Assembly: GCA_947650285.1 (NCBI GenBank)
Contig: CANTFL010000553.1
Coordinates: forward strand, 1 to 64,000
Length of the DNA: 64,000 nucleotides
Direction of reading: 5' to 3'
DNA from: Hyaloperonospora brassicae
Taxonomy: Eukaryota; Oomycota; Peronosporomycetes; Peronosporales; Peronosporaceae
The notes beneath the pieces are model-generated. The model did not search any database and had not been told where the DNA came from. It saw only the letters and a program-made list of their open reading frames with translations. Made by a program: the position numbers and the translations under genes. Of this stretch, positions 43,085-53,265 are shown one piece after another (the first letter of the stretch is position 1; each line of letters starts with the position of its first letter).

Positions 43085-45280
43085 GATGGGACTAGCGCAC
43101 TGCTAGGCAAATTGCAGAATGAGAGACAAGTGCGGCTGTGCTTCCGATCGCTTTTTGTGTGAACATGCCAGGAATGTTCTTGCTTGACTCTCCGTTCTCA
43201 ACGAGAACTGGTCCGGCCTTATTCTGGGCGTGCACAGGATTGTCGCAGGAAAAGGGGCGAGTCTGCCTTCGTCAAATAAACTGGCTTCTATCCAGATAAA
43301 CAGCCGCCCGCTACCACGCACACATGTCACGTGTACATAGCTAGCTACCTGATTGATGATCCGGGCTAAACGCAGATAGGCTCATACGGTGTTCTCCAAA
43401 AGAAAGGACGACGAATTGCACTCTTTCGCGTAAGTACAAGGGGCTAAATCAATCAGAGCGGAGTCAACAATGACGCTAGACATTTATTAGTGTGCCCTAT
43501 CCCAGTCACGGCAAGGTGGCCTTCAGCTCAGATGCGGCAAGATAGCCAGCAGGATAGTCGATGGGCTCCCGACCAGAAAGCTGGCAGAAGCTTGTAGCAG
43601 TGGGACTGGGACCAAACAAATCTGTTTGGCTGAAGATAGATCGGAGGTGCTGCAAAAACGGACTGCGTGTACAGAGGAAGAGAATACTCGCGCACAGCAA
43701 AGCGCGGGCGCGTGTGCCTCTAAAACTGATACTGCTGGATTTGATGGGTTCTCGACCATGTTTTGCACAATTTGCATATTCCTGCTACCGGTTGATCACG
43801 GGTTTGAATCCCCTATCCGCTTAGAGTTTCTAACGCTAGCGGGCATCCAGTAATAGCGAGCGGAAACCGATCAGCATAAATCCATGTGTGGGGAATGCCA
43901 AGAGTCGTACAATCATGGGTGTCACACACGTTATACTCCATTAAATTTTACGCCTGTAGTGTCCATAAAACCTCGTGATCTAGCAAACGTGCATATATAC
44001 CTAGCGGCACCATGAGGGTGATGCGAAAACACTGTGCCAAGCTAGACGAGGTATCTCCAGCTAGACGAAGCGTACCTGACAGAACAAAAGCGGAAAAAGT
44101 GCGGCTCTCGATGTCGTCCCTAGTTGGTCACAACATGCGCGACATGACTTGACCAGCGTCGTCGGACCTATTGACGCACAAAGAATGAACGACGAAAGGA
44201 GCTCCAGCAAGTCTGGTCTGAAAGTCTGGCACGGTCAGAACGATTGGCCTTACATATCTCACATAGAATTCACATCATTGTGATGTCATATGTATGTGCT
44301 GTAGGAGAAAAAGGACAATCCACTGACCCTCTTTGTCAGTTTGGTTTGCTGGCTTTTTACCGTTCGTGAATCGAGTAGAATTTGCAGAGCTCGTGAACTC
44401 GGTCGTGTAAGGTTCTTGCGTGAGTCTATGAGAAAAGCGTGGACCTCTCTCTCTACCTCCTTTTTGTGACGGCACGAACAAATCGCCTGGAGTTTTGACC
44501 CCAACGCACCGTATTAAAAGACTTCCAGAGGCATGCAGGTTCTCGTTTCGTGGGCATAAATAGTCTGTAACATTCAGACTGATTTTGCTTCACTCAAACC
44601 GGCTGTCGGCTCGCGGAAACGGATACTCCATCAAGGCTCAGCCAGGTACTCTTGATTTAGGCCGTCTGTCGTCCTGCGGGAATGAATAGTTCATCAGATT
44701 TGTACTGGTGTTGCATAATTTGTAGCCGTTTGTGAACGACGAACAGATTCGACACGAAACAGCTGCTTTTTATCATGCTATGCGTCCTTGCCGCGCTTTT
44801 CCGTTGCGGCACAAGTTGAGAGAAAGTGGGCGGCACATGTTTGGGACAATCCTACAAAGGCGCGCAATTGTCGAAACAAGTTTCCCCGTTGCTGGACGGG
44901 AGCTACTGACCCTCAACTAGCGGGGTCCGGTCGCTTCGCTAACTGTGCTGATCGTAAAGCTCTGGCGGTACAGGGTCTCATGCGGGATCGGCTGTTCTTG
45001 ATATTTAAGACGATGTCGAGCCGGAGAAACGCGCTTGGGAAAGGATACGATTTCTCATGAGCTCAACCTGCGTCATACGTGTATATTGTAAGCGCAACGA
45101 CGCCGTGTTTCGAGGCGTGCAGTCCATGACGTCTCAGAGCGCCCACCGCTTCTAGACGACAGGCTAACGGCAACTCCGTGCGTTCGTCCAGCGTGAAGCT
45201 CGTCCACACGCCTGACTCCTACTGTTTTCCCTAGATCCCAGCGACGACTCGCTCCTCTGGCGTACTGCTGCGAGCCTCAG
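43085..45280. other. Effector promoter side and spacer, no further gene
   Basis: About 2.2 kb between the effector start and element B. Short frames on both strands show no domains. The last five bases (45276-45280, CTCAG) are the element B target duplication. Confidence 0.5.
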
Positions 45281-45857
45281 TGTAGCGGAGCTACACAGCT
45301 CCTTAAGTCAGAGCAAGACTTTACGCTCAATGAGCAACTTCGGTTCAAAGAACCCGACTCAGAGAGTAAACAGCTCAGAGAGCTTAAAGGGTGGTTCAGA
45401 GAACCCGACTCAGAGAGTCAACAGCTCAGAGAGCTTAAAGGGTGGTTCAGAGAACCCGACTCAGAGAGTCAACAGCTCAGAGAGCTTACGGTCCCCGTTC
45501 CAGAGGGACCAAACGATTCAAATGAATCACAGCACAGAGTGATCGAGGACAAGCTACCTTTACAGGCGTTGCTTCTGTCCTCCCGATCAAAGACGCCTCG
45601 TAAGGCACGTGTCTTATGTTGATCAAAATGGGAACCGAATTTTATTTCTTCATTTAACCTAAAAGAACACCTTAGAACAACGTATTTAACCTGCCCTAAA
45701 TAACCTCTTAAAAGATCTTGCAATCAATTGATGACAGACACCAGTCTTCAACAATTGATACGCTCACTGTGTTCTAATATTATCTTATAGGATACCCCCC
45801 TTTCGTGTGTGCACCACACCTATCGTCGGCTACCAGCCGACGTGTAACCCCGTTACA
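45281..45857 (-). repeat. Element B 3' LTR (577 bp, three 51-bp units)
   Basis: Ends TGTAGCGGAG...CCCCGTTACA as read on the plus strand. Contains three copies of a 51-bp unit (about 45350-45490), one more than the other LTR. The repeat makes an artefactual N-P-T-Q-R-V-N-S-S-E-S-L frame. Confidence 0.95.
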
Positions 45858-45870
45858 CCCTCCCCCACCA
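45858..45870 (-). other. Element B polypurine tract
   Basis: On the minus strand GGTGGGGGAGGG abuts the 3' LTR, as needed for plus-strand priming. Confidence 0.75.
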
Positions 45871-45964
45871 GACTGACGTTACCACAAAACGTCAATCGAA
45901 TTTTTCCTCGAAGAGGACGGTGTGTGTGCGCTCTAACCTCACGGTTTGCAAAGCACGAAACACC

Positions 45965-47266
45965 ATGGCATCGCCACCTAACGAGTCCCCGACTCTCTCT
46001 TCTTACCTCGGCATTAATGTGGAGGAGGACTATGGTAGTGATACCGATGTCCAAGGTGAAGAACGGACAATGTCCAACTTACCAGTGCAAGAGGCATCGC
46101 CTCATACTGCACCAAACCCATTTGCCGAGCGTAGTGAGACCACCGCGTTAGAAACGCAGCATCATGCAACAGATGCAGGTGAACACATCATCACCAACCC
46201 GCTCGATGAGCAACAAGAGTTGGTAATCCAACAAGAGGAGAGCGCTCAGCGCCGTATGCAGCTTGCTGCAGACCTTGAGGGTCGTCGTGGCTATCAGTTC
46301 ACTCCACTCAATGTGGAAGAGCGTATACGCCAAACGACAGGTCGTTCCCTGGCAACGTGGGCCATTGGCGCTGAGCCTACATCTTCTGATGAAGTGGCGA
46401 GCCGACAGGCACTTCGTGAGAGGTACCTGCAACCCCACTTGACGACTCTAAGTCAATACAAGTTGCGACTTGACACGCAAGCACGGGGTGCACCGGTGCC
46501 ACCGATGAGGGGTATACCCATCCTCTTATTCGCAGGCGAATCTCCGGAGGAGGAGGACAACACTTTTGTGCGCTGGGTGCACCGGGAACGTCACCTCAGC
46601 AGCATGCTAGCTCTCACAGCAAGTGCCAATGTGGCAGATGTTCGTCTAGAACGAAAGCTTTGGTATGACTATGCCAAGCTTAAGGCCAGAGGCCAATTGC
46701 GATTTCGCACCCGCTATGCTCCGGCTGTGCCGGTTGATGTGGGTGTTGGTCAAGCGGAACCAAACGACCCATCTGCTTCCACCACTATTGGTGGGAAGCG
46801 ATATCGGTCGAAGGATGATCCCTGCCACGATGTTCAAAAACATCAACGGCGTACGGGCAATCCTGCCGAAGGGGTACCTCAAATTCCCACGAGTTCTCCG
46901 ACTCCGGGTACCCTCGCCACTTTACCAGATACTGGTATTGACCCTGACGACGAAGTCGTTTCAGGAGTCGTTCCACATGGAACTGGCGGTTCCCTTGCTC
47001 ATCGAGCAGCGTCGGAGGTGGTCGGTATACCGAAGGAGGAGCACGAGAAGGTGCTTCTCGAGCTGAGTGGTCTCCGTGAGACGTTGGGTCAGACCCAGAG
47101 TGCGTTCGACGCAATGCGAGCCCGTGTTCGGGCGTTGGAGTTGGGTCAAGCCCGGATGGAGGCTCAGCTTGACCTCCTGATACGGATTCAGCAACCGATG
47201 GCAAAGCCAACCTACCCGGCGCAAGCGCCTCCAAGTTCACGTGGGACGGATCCCAATACGGCTTAA
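45965..47266 (+). CDS. Family B antisense ORF (aORF), 433 residues, intact, unknown function
   Basis: Uninterrupted frame opposite to the element's own genes, starting 107 bp inside the 3' LTR at an ATG in a strong context (CACCATGG). It runs over the chromodomain and into the GPF-module strand. Layout: acidic/Ser-rich N-terminus (VEEDYGSDTDVQGEE), Gln/Glu-rich helices (LDEQQELVIQQEESAQRR), a central domain with FVRWVHRERHLSSMLAL and LWYDYAKLKARGQLRFRTRY, a Pro/Gly/Thr linker, and a C-terminal coiled coil (EEHEKVLLELSGLRETLG to MEAQLDLLIRIQQ). No known family recognised. About 820 bp lie outside the chromodomain/GPF ORF, so it is not merely a shadow of it. Expression would need an antisense promoter in the 3' LTR. 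Confidence 0.65.
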   Translation: MASPPNESPTLSSYLGINVEEDYGSDTDVQGEERTMSNLPVQEASPHTAPNPFAERSETTALETQHHATDAGEHIITNPLDEQQELVIQQEESAQRRMQLAADLEGRRGYQFTPLNVEERIRQTTGRSLATWAIGAEPTSSDEVASRQALRERYLQPHLTTLSQYKLRLDTQARGAPVPPMRGIPILLFAGESPEEEDNTFVRWVHRERHLSSMLALTASANVADVRLERKLWYDYAKLKARGQLRFRTRYAPAVPVDVGVGQAEPNDPSASTTIGGKRYRSKDDPCHDVQKHQRRTGNPAEGVPQIPTSSPTPGTLATLPDTGIDPDDEVVSGVVPHGTGGSLAHRAASEVVGIPKEEHEKVLLELSGLRETLGQTQSAFDAMRARVRALELGQARMEAQLDLLIRIQQPMAKPTYPAQAPPSSRGTDPNTA

Positions 47267-47402
47267 GCATGCCAACGTAGAACACGGGGTGTGTGCGCAG
47301 TTTGCGCGGAAGGTTGAGCGTATACGCAAGTCCCTTCTTGGCGACGACTGTAAAGGGTCCAATGAAGCGCGGGCGCAACTTCGTCTTGAAGACGGCGGAC
47401 AC
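46785..47402 (-). CDS. Element B integrase GPF module and chromodomain
   Basis: Continuous minus-strand frame: RPRFIGPFTVVAKKGLAYTLNLP and RTHPVFYVGMLKPYW (GPY/F module), a Pro-rich linker, then QFHVERLLKRLRRQGQYQYLVKWRGYPESENSWEFE, a canonical chromodomain with all aromatic cage positions. Together they would bind chromatin and guide integration. Its opposite strand encodes the second part of the aORF, so about 480 bp are dual-coding. Confidence 0.85.
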   Translation of the reverse strand: MSAVFKTKLRPRFIGPFTVVAKKGLAYTLNLPRKLRTHPVFYVGMLKPYWDPSHVNLEALAPGRLALPSVAESVSGGQAEPPSGLDPTPTPEHGLALRRTHSGSDPTSHGDHSAREAPSRAPPSVYRPPPTLLDEQGNRQFHVERLLKRLRRQGQYQYLVKWRGYPESENSWEFEVPLRQDCPYAVDVFEHRGRDHPSTDIASHQ

Positions 47403-47577
47403 TACATGTGCAGGTAATTTTTTAGCATTGAGTAGAACTTGGTCTCCGACCTCGTAACGTTTAATTCAACCTCTGCCTACAGCATCAGCTACATTCCTTC
47501 TGCTTGTCTTGGCTATCAGCCAGTGCGTCACGCACATGTCGTAAGACATTCAATCGCGTTGCGAGAAACTCGCTTAC

Positions 47578-48426
47578 CTATTTTTGAACAGTGGAAGGGT
47601 TTATATCAGCAAGCCGGTCGGCAACTCCTCCCCTACCAATCCCTGAACCACGCAGTGGTAGCGTTAACGGAACGCGAGGGTGTGTGAGACCGTTCACGTA
47701 GAACGGGGTAAAGCCGGTGGAGGCATGCACAGCGGTATTCAACGCAAACTCAACGACAGGGAGCATCGAGCTCCAACGCTTAGGTGTTTCAGCGCAAACA
47801 CTGCGCAAGATGTCACCAATGACACGATTAACGCGCTCCGTTTGACCATCGGTCTGCGGATGATCCGCTGTGGACATGTCCAAACGTGTGCCGAGCACCT
47901 TGAAGATGGAATTCCAAAACTTCCCAGTGAAGCGAGGATCTCTATCAGAGACAATTGCCAACGGCAGACCGTGTTGTCGAAACACGCGATCGATAAACAG
48001 CGTCGCTGTACCTTCACCATCAATGGTGTCTGGCACCGCCGCTAAATGAGCCATCTTGCTCAAACGGTCAACAAAGACCACAATACCCGTATTTCCATAC
48101 GAATCCGTCGGTAAACCGAACAGGAAGTCCATACTGATGGACTCCCAACACCCTTTGGGTATAGGCAAACTAGCCAGCGGCGCTGCCGCATGTGGTGAGG
48201 GTTTCACCCGTTGACACGTTTCACACGTACGTACATAGGTGCTCACCCATTTGTATAGTTTGGGCCACCAATAGAATTGGCTCACAGAGCCGTAGGTCTT
48301 TTCACGACCGAGATGACCACTCAACGCAGTATCATGTGCCTCATAGAGGATCCGATACTTAAATTCCTTATCATGAGGGACAACGATGCGAGGGGTATCC
48401 TCCACATCCGTGCTATAGCACAACAT
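47578..48426 (-). CDS. Element B integrase catalytic region
   Basis: Zinc finger (HDTALSGHLGREKT, CETCQRVKP) and DDE core (SMDFLFGLP, SDRDPRF, TDGQTERVNRV) in one frame of about 282 residues, ending at a stop after the FYVNGLTHPRVPL segment. It is preceded in the same frame by a TAA at 48432-48430 that separates it from RNase H. All catalytic residues are present. Confidence 0.88.
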   Translation of the reverse strand: MLCYSTDVEDTPRIVVPHDKEFKYRILYEAHDTALSGHLGREKTYGSVSQFYWWPKLYKWVSTYVRTCETCQRVKPSPHAAAPLASLPIPKGCWESISMDFLFGLPTDSYGNTGIVVFVDRLSKMAHLAAVPDTIDGEGTATLFIDRVFRQHGLPLAIVSDRDPRFTGKFWNSIFKVLGTRLDMSTADHPQTDGQTERVNRVIGDILRSVCAETPKRWSSMLPVVEFALNTAVHASTGFTPFYVNGLTHPRVPLTLPLRGSGIGRGGVADRLADINPSTVQK

Positions 48427-48429
48427 GCC

Positions 48430-49012
48430 TTAATCGATGGAATATCGATGTAACCTCGCACGTAACCGTGCCGACAATTTTATGTCCGAGTCTTTAAACT
48501 CCTCGCTCCCTAGAGCACGTAGCAGGGCTACACAATGTTCATCCTTGACATATGCCGTGCGGATTAGGTCAGTGACCGGTGACGACAGAGTCGTAACATG
48601 AGCAAGCTCATAGTCAGGCCTGCGTGACAACGCATCCGCCAAAGCATTTTGCTTGCCCGGCTTATACTTCACCTCGAAGTTGTACTCGGCAAAGAAGGAA
48701 AGGCAAACGAGCCATTCTCTGAGAGAGGTGAGGCGACTGGGTCGCAGTGCGTAGTGACGCATGATCTGTATAGATCACAAACGGCTTAGAGCCAAGAAGA
48801 TGAACTCTGAATTTGACGAGAGCATACTTTATTGCAAGTAGCTCTTTGTCATGAACAGGATAGTTCTTCTCCGCAGCTTTTAGCTTTCGGGACTCAAACG
48901 CAATAACGCGTTCCCGCCCATCATCATCTGTTTGTAACAGAGCGCTGCCTATGGCAAAGTCAGATGCGTCACAGACGACACTGAAAGATCGCTCAGGATT
49001 AGGCAAAGCCAA
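48430..49012 (-). pseudogene. Element B RNase H, frameshifted
   Basis: Frame 49012-48662 has VVCDASDFAIGSALL, DKELLAIKYALVKFR and VIYTDHASLR; the tail (FFAEYNFEVKYKPGKQNALADALSRRP) is in a second frame, 48762-48430. A shift near 48700-48760 breaks the enzyme. Confidence 0.85.
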
Positions 49013-49095
49013 TATGGGCGCATGTAGGAGACTCTCCTTGACTGCTTGAAAAGCATCATGCTCGGTGCTAGTCCAGCACCATTTCTACATCCTTT

Positions 49096-50448
49096 TTAAG
49101 GACGATTGAATAATGGCCGAGCCATGTCTGCGTAATTCGCACTGTACTTGTGTAAGTAATTGGCGAGGCCAAGCCACTTACGTAAGTCCTTTTGGTTCTT
49201 TGGAACCGGCCAATCAACTATGGCTTTTACCTTACCAAGATCCGCTCTAAGGCCTCGCTTACCAATAAAGCACCCTAAAAAGGGAATCTCTTCTGCACCA
49301 AAAATGCACTTAGACGCGTTGGCGTACAACTTATTCGTGCGCATGCACTCGAGCACCGCTCGTAAATGGTCAATGTGATTATCCACATCTGACCGACCGT
49401 TCATAGCACGACTATGGACAAAGATGTCATCAAAGTACGTCTGTGCATAACCTCTGTGAGGTCTAAACAATTGTGTCACAAGACGGTTGAATGTAGCCGG
49501 GGCATTTGATAGCCCTTGCGGCATAACGAGCCACTCCCAGAGCATACCGCTTGGAGTGCTGACCGCTGTCAGCGGAATATCGCTTTCTCGCATGAGAAGC
49601 TGGTAATAACCATCGACTAAGTCGAGCGCACTGTACATTGTACATCCCACTATATTGTTCTGAAGAACATCCTTCCTCGGAATTGGTGTCTGAGCCGGGA
49701 TGGTGGCCACATTAAGCTTATTGTAAGCATGAACAATGCGCCACTTCCCGTTGGGCTTTTTGACACAGAAGGTCGGTGTGGAATGGGGAGATTTGCTCCC
49801 ACGAACCATCCCCGCCGCGTGCTTTGCACGAAAGAAGTCGTCTATGACGTCACACTGTTCCTTGGGCAAAGGCCACTGCCGTGTTACGCAGTATTTAGTT
49901 CCAGTAACCAAGTCAATTTCATGACGCACACCTCTATCAGGAGGTAATACAGACGGTGGGTCGTGACACACCACGTCTTGAAATTCCTTTACCAAAGGAT
50001 AAAACGGATCAAGAGGATACTTAAGGATCGAGGATCCACTACGGGCATCCAATGCCGCCTTTGTGTCCTCAAGGACAGACTCGTCCAATAACGAGGATGA
50101 GTTCAACTCAATATCAGGCCGAATGACCACTAACTCGGAGAATTCTCCTGCCTGCAAGGCTTGGCTAAATTCGCCGTCAGACATTTCGTCTAGCTCAAAG
50201 ATTTTATCCACGGATGGAAGAGTCTCAAGACTAATATTGCCATCGATCTGGCCAGTCAATCCATTGACAAGTGTATACAGTGTATTATTACTATTATCAC
50301 TTCGTAACTTCTTAAACGTTGGGCGCGTAACAGTCACCACCCTACGCTTCGATTGTTTCCTCAAAGAAACCTTACGCCTCTTAGAGGCCGGGACAGCAAA
50401 GTCCCCGTGGTTGCTATTCATCTTAGCACGCTCTATACGAGAGCTCAT
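49096..50448 (-). CDS. Element B reverse transcriptase
   Basis: 450-residue frame from ATG 50448. It opens with a basic nuclear-localisation-like stretch ([15 protein letters not shown]), then an acidic linker. RT blocks: [67 protein letters not shown], catalytic YFDDIFVHS and [10 protein letters not shown]. It stops after MARPLFNRP, so RNase H must come from another frame. The Trp of MLWEWLV is intact, in contrast to the family A TGA. Confidence 0.9.
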   Translation of the reverse strand: MSSRIERAKMNSNHGDFAVPASKRRKVSLRKQSKRRVVTVTRPTFKKLRSDNSNNTLYTLVNGLTGQIDGNISLETLPSVDKIFELDEMSDGEFSQALQAGEFSELVVIRPDIELNSSSLLDESVLEDTKAALDARSGSSILKYPLDPFYPLVKEFQDVVCHDPPSVLPPDRGVRHEIDLVTGTKYCVTRQWPLPKEQCDVIDDFFRAKHAAGMVRGSKSPHSTPTFCVKKPNGKWRIVHAYNKLNVATIPAQTPIPRKDVLQNNIVGCTMYSALDLVDGYYQLLMRESDIPLTAVSTPSGMLWEWLVMPQGLSNAPATFNRLVTQLFRPHRGYAQTYFDDIFVHSRAMNGRSDVDNHIDHLRAVLECMRTNKLYANASKCIFGAEEIPFLGCFIGKRGLRADLGKVKAIVDWPVPKNQKDLRKWLGLANYLHKYSANYADMARPLFNRP

Positions 50449-50528
50449 GTCTTGAGCGACATCTGGTGAAGTGTTACGTAACTAGAACACTTCACCCAGT
50501 GGATCTACACGTACCACTTCACGTACAT

Positions 50529-50775
50529 TATTCGGGCCTAGCCCTAAACACTCTGGCTTCTCGCCAACAATGTCATTACCGACATTCAGTGAGGTGCCAC
50601 CTCGGCCGCCCTCACTCTGTGTAATTTCACGTGCCACCGCACTTATAGCATTAGGGCCTAGACCTGAACACTCTGGCTTCTCGCCATCAATGTCATTACC
50701 GACATTCAGTGAGGTGCCACCTCGGCCGTCCTCACTCTGTGTATTTTCACGTGCCACCGCACTTACATCATAGGA
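50529..50775 (-). repeat. Two tandem 120-bp units in the protease-RT linker of element B
   Basis: The unit (40 codons) encodes a Gly/Asn-rich segment containing GGRGGTSLNVGNDI and GEKPECSGLGPN; the two copies differ at a few bases and keep the frame. Likely an unstructured spacer between protease and RT. Confidence 0.85.
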
Positions 50776-50778
50776 ATT

Positions 50779-51354
50779 TCATTCTTGATGTTTCGGACCT
50801 AGGCCAACCATTCTTGACGCATGCAGTGACTCAGTATCACAACGAGTATCACTCAACGGAGTATAACTCTCTCCAAACGCGTTAGAAGAGCTCCGCTCAA
50901 TATTTATGTCATCGACATTCGAGTTAAATAACTCTGACATACCAATGTCCAGCACATTGACATCTTCCGTCAATGGCTCGCGCCAATAGCGCTTTTGTTG
51001 CCTAGCAAAGGTGGGTTCATGACTCTCCAAAGCTTCGCTAGGAACATTGCGCGTGGCGCCTAAGGTCTTAGTCCTCCAATCAATCCATGGCTCATGGCGT
51101 TCAAGCCAAGCCATACCCAGGATGAGATCATATCTCGAATTCAAATCGAGGACGAGACAACGTTCAATGCTGTCAAAGTCCAAAAACTTCACACCTAAGT
51201 TTAACGGAACTTTAGGCACCGTGACGCGACTACCAGTCGCTAAACGAACGGTGATCGAATCACCTTCGTGCGCTTTGAGCGCTTCAGCGTATCGCTGACT
51301 TCCCTTAAGGGAACGACGTCGAGCATAGTTACATGATGCTCCTGAATCGATCAA
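50779..51354 (-). CDS. Element B aspartic protease domain
   Basis: Catalytic MIDSGASCNYARRRSL at the start, then VRLATGSRV and DLILGMAWLERHEP, the flap and second-strand motifs of retropepsins. Would process the gag-pol polyprotein. The upstream part of the frame is open, so it is a section of pol rather than a stand-alone gene. Confidence 0.85.
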   Translation of the reverse strand: MIDSGASCNYARRRSLKGSQRYAEALKAHEGDSITVRLATGSRVTVPKVPLNLGVKFLDFDSIERCLVLDLNSRYDLILGMAWLERHEPWIDWRTKTLGATRNVPSEALESHEPTFARQQKRYWREPLTEDVNVLDIGMSELFNSNVDDINIERSSSNAFGESYTPLSDTRCDTESLHASRMVGLGPKHQE

Positions 51355-51527
51355 AATCGACCACGGCTTCTCAAAGCCTTTTACTGTCGCCTCGGCGACT
51401 TACAAGCCAGGCTTGTATCCACGCTCTGTGATGGCTGGCACAGCGCTAAGTGGGGCTAAGCCCTGTTTCACTTTATCTCGTAGAGATGTGACAGAACTTA
51501 GTTCTACCCCAGTAGGGCGCCCCGCGC

Positions 51528-52562
51528 CTACTGGGTGTCGACGTTTCCCCGTGCCATACCAGGTTTCTGGTTGAGGCTGGGGTTTCGACTCATAGGAGTC
51601 GGTTGTTGCTTACGCAAAGGACAAGTGGGACGCAAGTGTTTAGTGCTTCCGCACATGTAACAGCGTCTCACATCCTGTCGTTGCTCCGCAACATGAAGCT
51701 CCGCTTCGCCTTCATCTTCAGCATGGCTGAGATCCATCGGTTCTGGCTTACAGTAAGCCGAAGTCCTCGCAGAGGCCGCCCTCGCCAAGCTTGGGTTGTA
51801 CCCATTCCAACCAAGTCTGGCCGACTTGAAGTTGTGCTCAGCATTTTGAGCGACGCTCACAGCTTCCTCAAAAGTAAATGGATGAACCCGAAAAACCTCG
51901 GTTCTGGCCACGCCAGTGCGGAGACCTTCCATTAAGACTGTTACGTAGACAGTCTCAGGGAGAGGGTCAGACTGCACAGCAGCCATTAGAGTTCTCAACT
52001 CTTGGACATAGTCCGTTAACTCGCTCTTACCCTGACGGGTTTGTAAGAAGCGTGATCGCACGCGATATGCCTGGTTAGGCGGCGAGAAAACTCGCATGAG
52101 GTCTAACTTGAGCGAATCCCACGTGGGAAATGCCAAATTGACCGATGTGCCACACGTCAAAGCCCACTCTCTAGCTCTACCATCGAGCTTAGAGATAGCC
52201 AAAGAGACCCGTTGGTTCTCTAGTGAGATGAGACCAGAGTCCATGGCCATCTCAATCTCACGGATCCAGAGGGTCAAGTTTTCCCCCTCCTTCCCGGAGT
52301 AATATTTAACGTCCACCCGAAGGGGACGAGGCTTAGCCTCTTCTGGTGGCATAGCCACGTAGCGTGTCGGCATAGCCGACGCTACTTGGTTTTGAACCTG
52401 GCCCAACAGGGCCGTTTCATACTGCATAAAGGCCTCGACTCGTGCATTGAGCACATCGGGACCCTGTGCAGCTAGAAACTCCACATACTCTAGGCCTACG
52501 GCCGCGGTCAGCTTATCAAGCGCGACCTTTTGAGCCTCAGAGAGGGGTGTGGATTGCTCCAT
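51528..52562 (-). CDS. Element B gag
   Basis: Intact 344-residue frame from ATG 52562. Helical capsid with YSGKEGENLTLWIREIEMAM, WALTCGTS and FLQTRQGKSELTDYVQELRTLM, the Retrotrans_gag core, and a C-terminal zinc knuckle CYMCGSTKHLRPTC (CX2CX4HX4C). Forms the virus-like particle and packages element RNA. Confidence 0.92.
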   Translation of the reverse strand: MEQSTPLSEAQKVALDKLTAAVGLEYVEFLAAQGPDVLNARVEAFMQYETALLGQVQNQVASAMPTRYVAMPPEEAKPRPLRVDVKYYSGKEGENLTLWIREIEMAMDSGLISLENQRVSLAISKLDGRAREWALTCGTSVNLAFPTWDSLKLDLMRVFSPPNQAYRVRSRFLQTRQGKSELTDYVQELRTLMAAVQSDPLPETVYVTVLMEGLRTGVARTEVFRVHPFTFEEAVSVAQNAEHNFKSARLGWNGYNPSLARAASARTSAYCKPEPMDLSHAEDEGEAELHVAEQRQDVRRCYMCGSTKHLRPTCPLRKQQPTPMSRNPSLNQKPGMARGNVDTQ

Positions 52563-52601
52563 CCTCGCAGAGGATCAGTCGTTACCGACTCAGGTGGAGA
52601 T

Positions 52602-52619
52602 TGACTACAAGTGCTACCA
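52602..52619 (-). other. Element B primer-binding site
   Basis: On the minus strand TGGTAGCACTTGTAG lies 2 nt inside the 5' LTR, nearly identical to the family A site. Confidence 0.7.
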
Positions 52620-52621
52620 AG

Positions 52622-53147
52622 TGTAGCGGAGCTACACAGCTCCTTAAGTCAGAGGAAGACTTTACGCTCAATGAGCAACTTCGGTTCAAAGAACCCGACT
52701 CAGAGAGTCAGCAGCTCAGAGAGCTTAAAGGGTGGTTCAGAGAACCCGACTCAGAGAGTCAACAGCTCAGAGAGCTTACGGTCCCTGTTCCAGAGGGACC
52801 AAACGATTCAAATGAATCACAGCACAGAGTGATCGAGGACAAGCTACCTTTACAGGCGTTGCTTCTGTCCTCCCGATCAAAGACGCCTCGTAAGGCACGT
52901 GTCTTATGTTGATCAAAATGGGAACCGAATTTTATTTCTTCATTTAACCTAAAAGAACACCTTAGAACAACGTATTTAACCTGCCCTAAATAACCTCTTA
53001 AAAGATCTTGCAATCAATTGATGACAGACACCAGTCTTCAACAATTGATACGCTCACTGCGTTCTAATATTATCTTATAGGATACCCCCCTCTCGTGTGT
53101 GCACCACACCTATCGTCGGCTACCAGCCGACGTGTAACCCCGTTACA
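52622..53147 (-). repeat. Element B 5' LTR (526 bp, two 51-bp units)
   Basis: Same as the 3' LTR but one 51-bp unit shorter (577 minus 526), with only a handful of substitutions. Confidence 0.95.
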
Positions 53148-53265
53148 CTCAGCCACACCCGGCGCTGTATTTCCGGCTTAGCCGATTTTAGACACCTTGC
53201 ACATGCTTATATTAGAATAAGACCGTCATCAATCTATTCCTCTTCAATTGAAGCTGTCTCATCTC
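53148..53265. other. Spacer between elements B and A-
   Basis: 118 bp of non-element sequence, starting with the CTCAG duplication. No gene. Confidence 0.6.

Larger units (their letters stand above)
45281..53147 (-). mobile_element. Element B: young Ty3/Gypsy chromovirus (minus orientation)
   Basis: 7867 bp with target duplication CTCAG (45276-45280 and 53148-53152). The LTRs are almost identical apart from one 51-bp repeat unit, so insertion is recent. On the minus strand the order is LTR, primer site, gag with zinc knuckle, protease, a 120-bp repeat linker, RT, RNase H, integrase, GPF module plus chromodomain, and LTR. The plus strand carries a long antisense ORF before the 3' LTR. A few stops and frameshifts disable pol. 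Confidence 0.95.

Noticed and set aside
43770..43830. Possible tRNA (GGTTTGAATCC B-box-like sequence)
   Set aside because: The T-arm does not pair properly and no acceptor stem or A box could be built.
45330..45542. Ser/Asn-rich repeat ORF
   Set aside because: Made by 51-bp tandem units inside an LTR, present in both LTRs; no reason to call it a protein.
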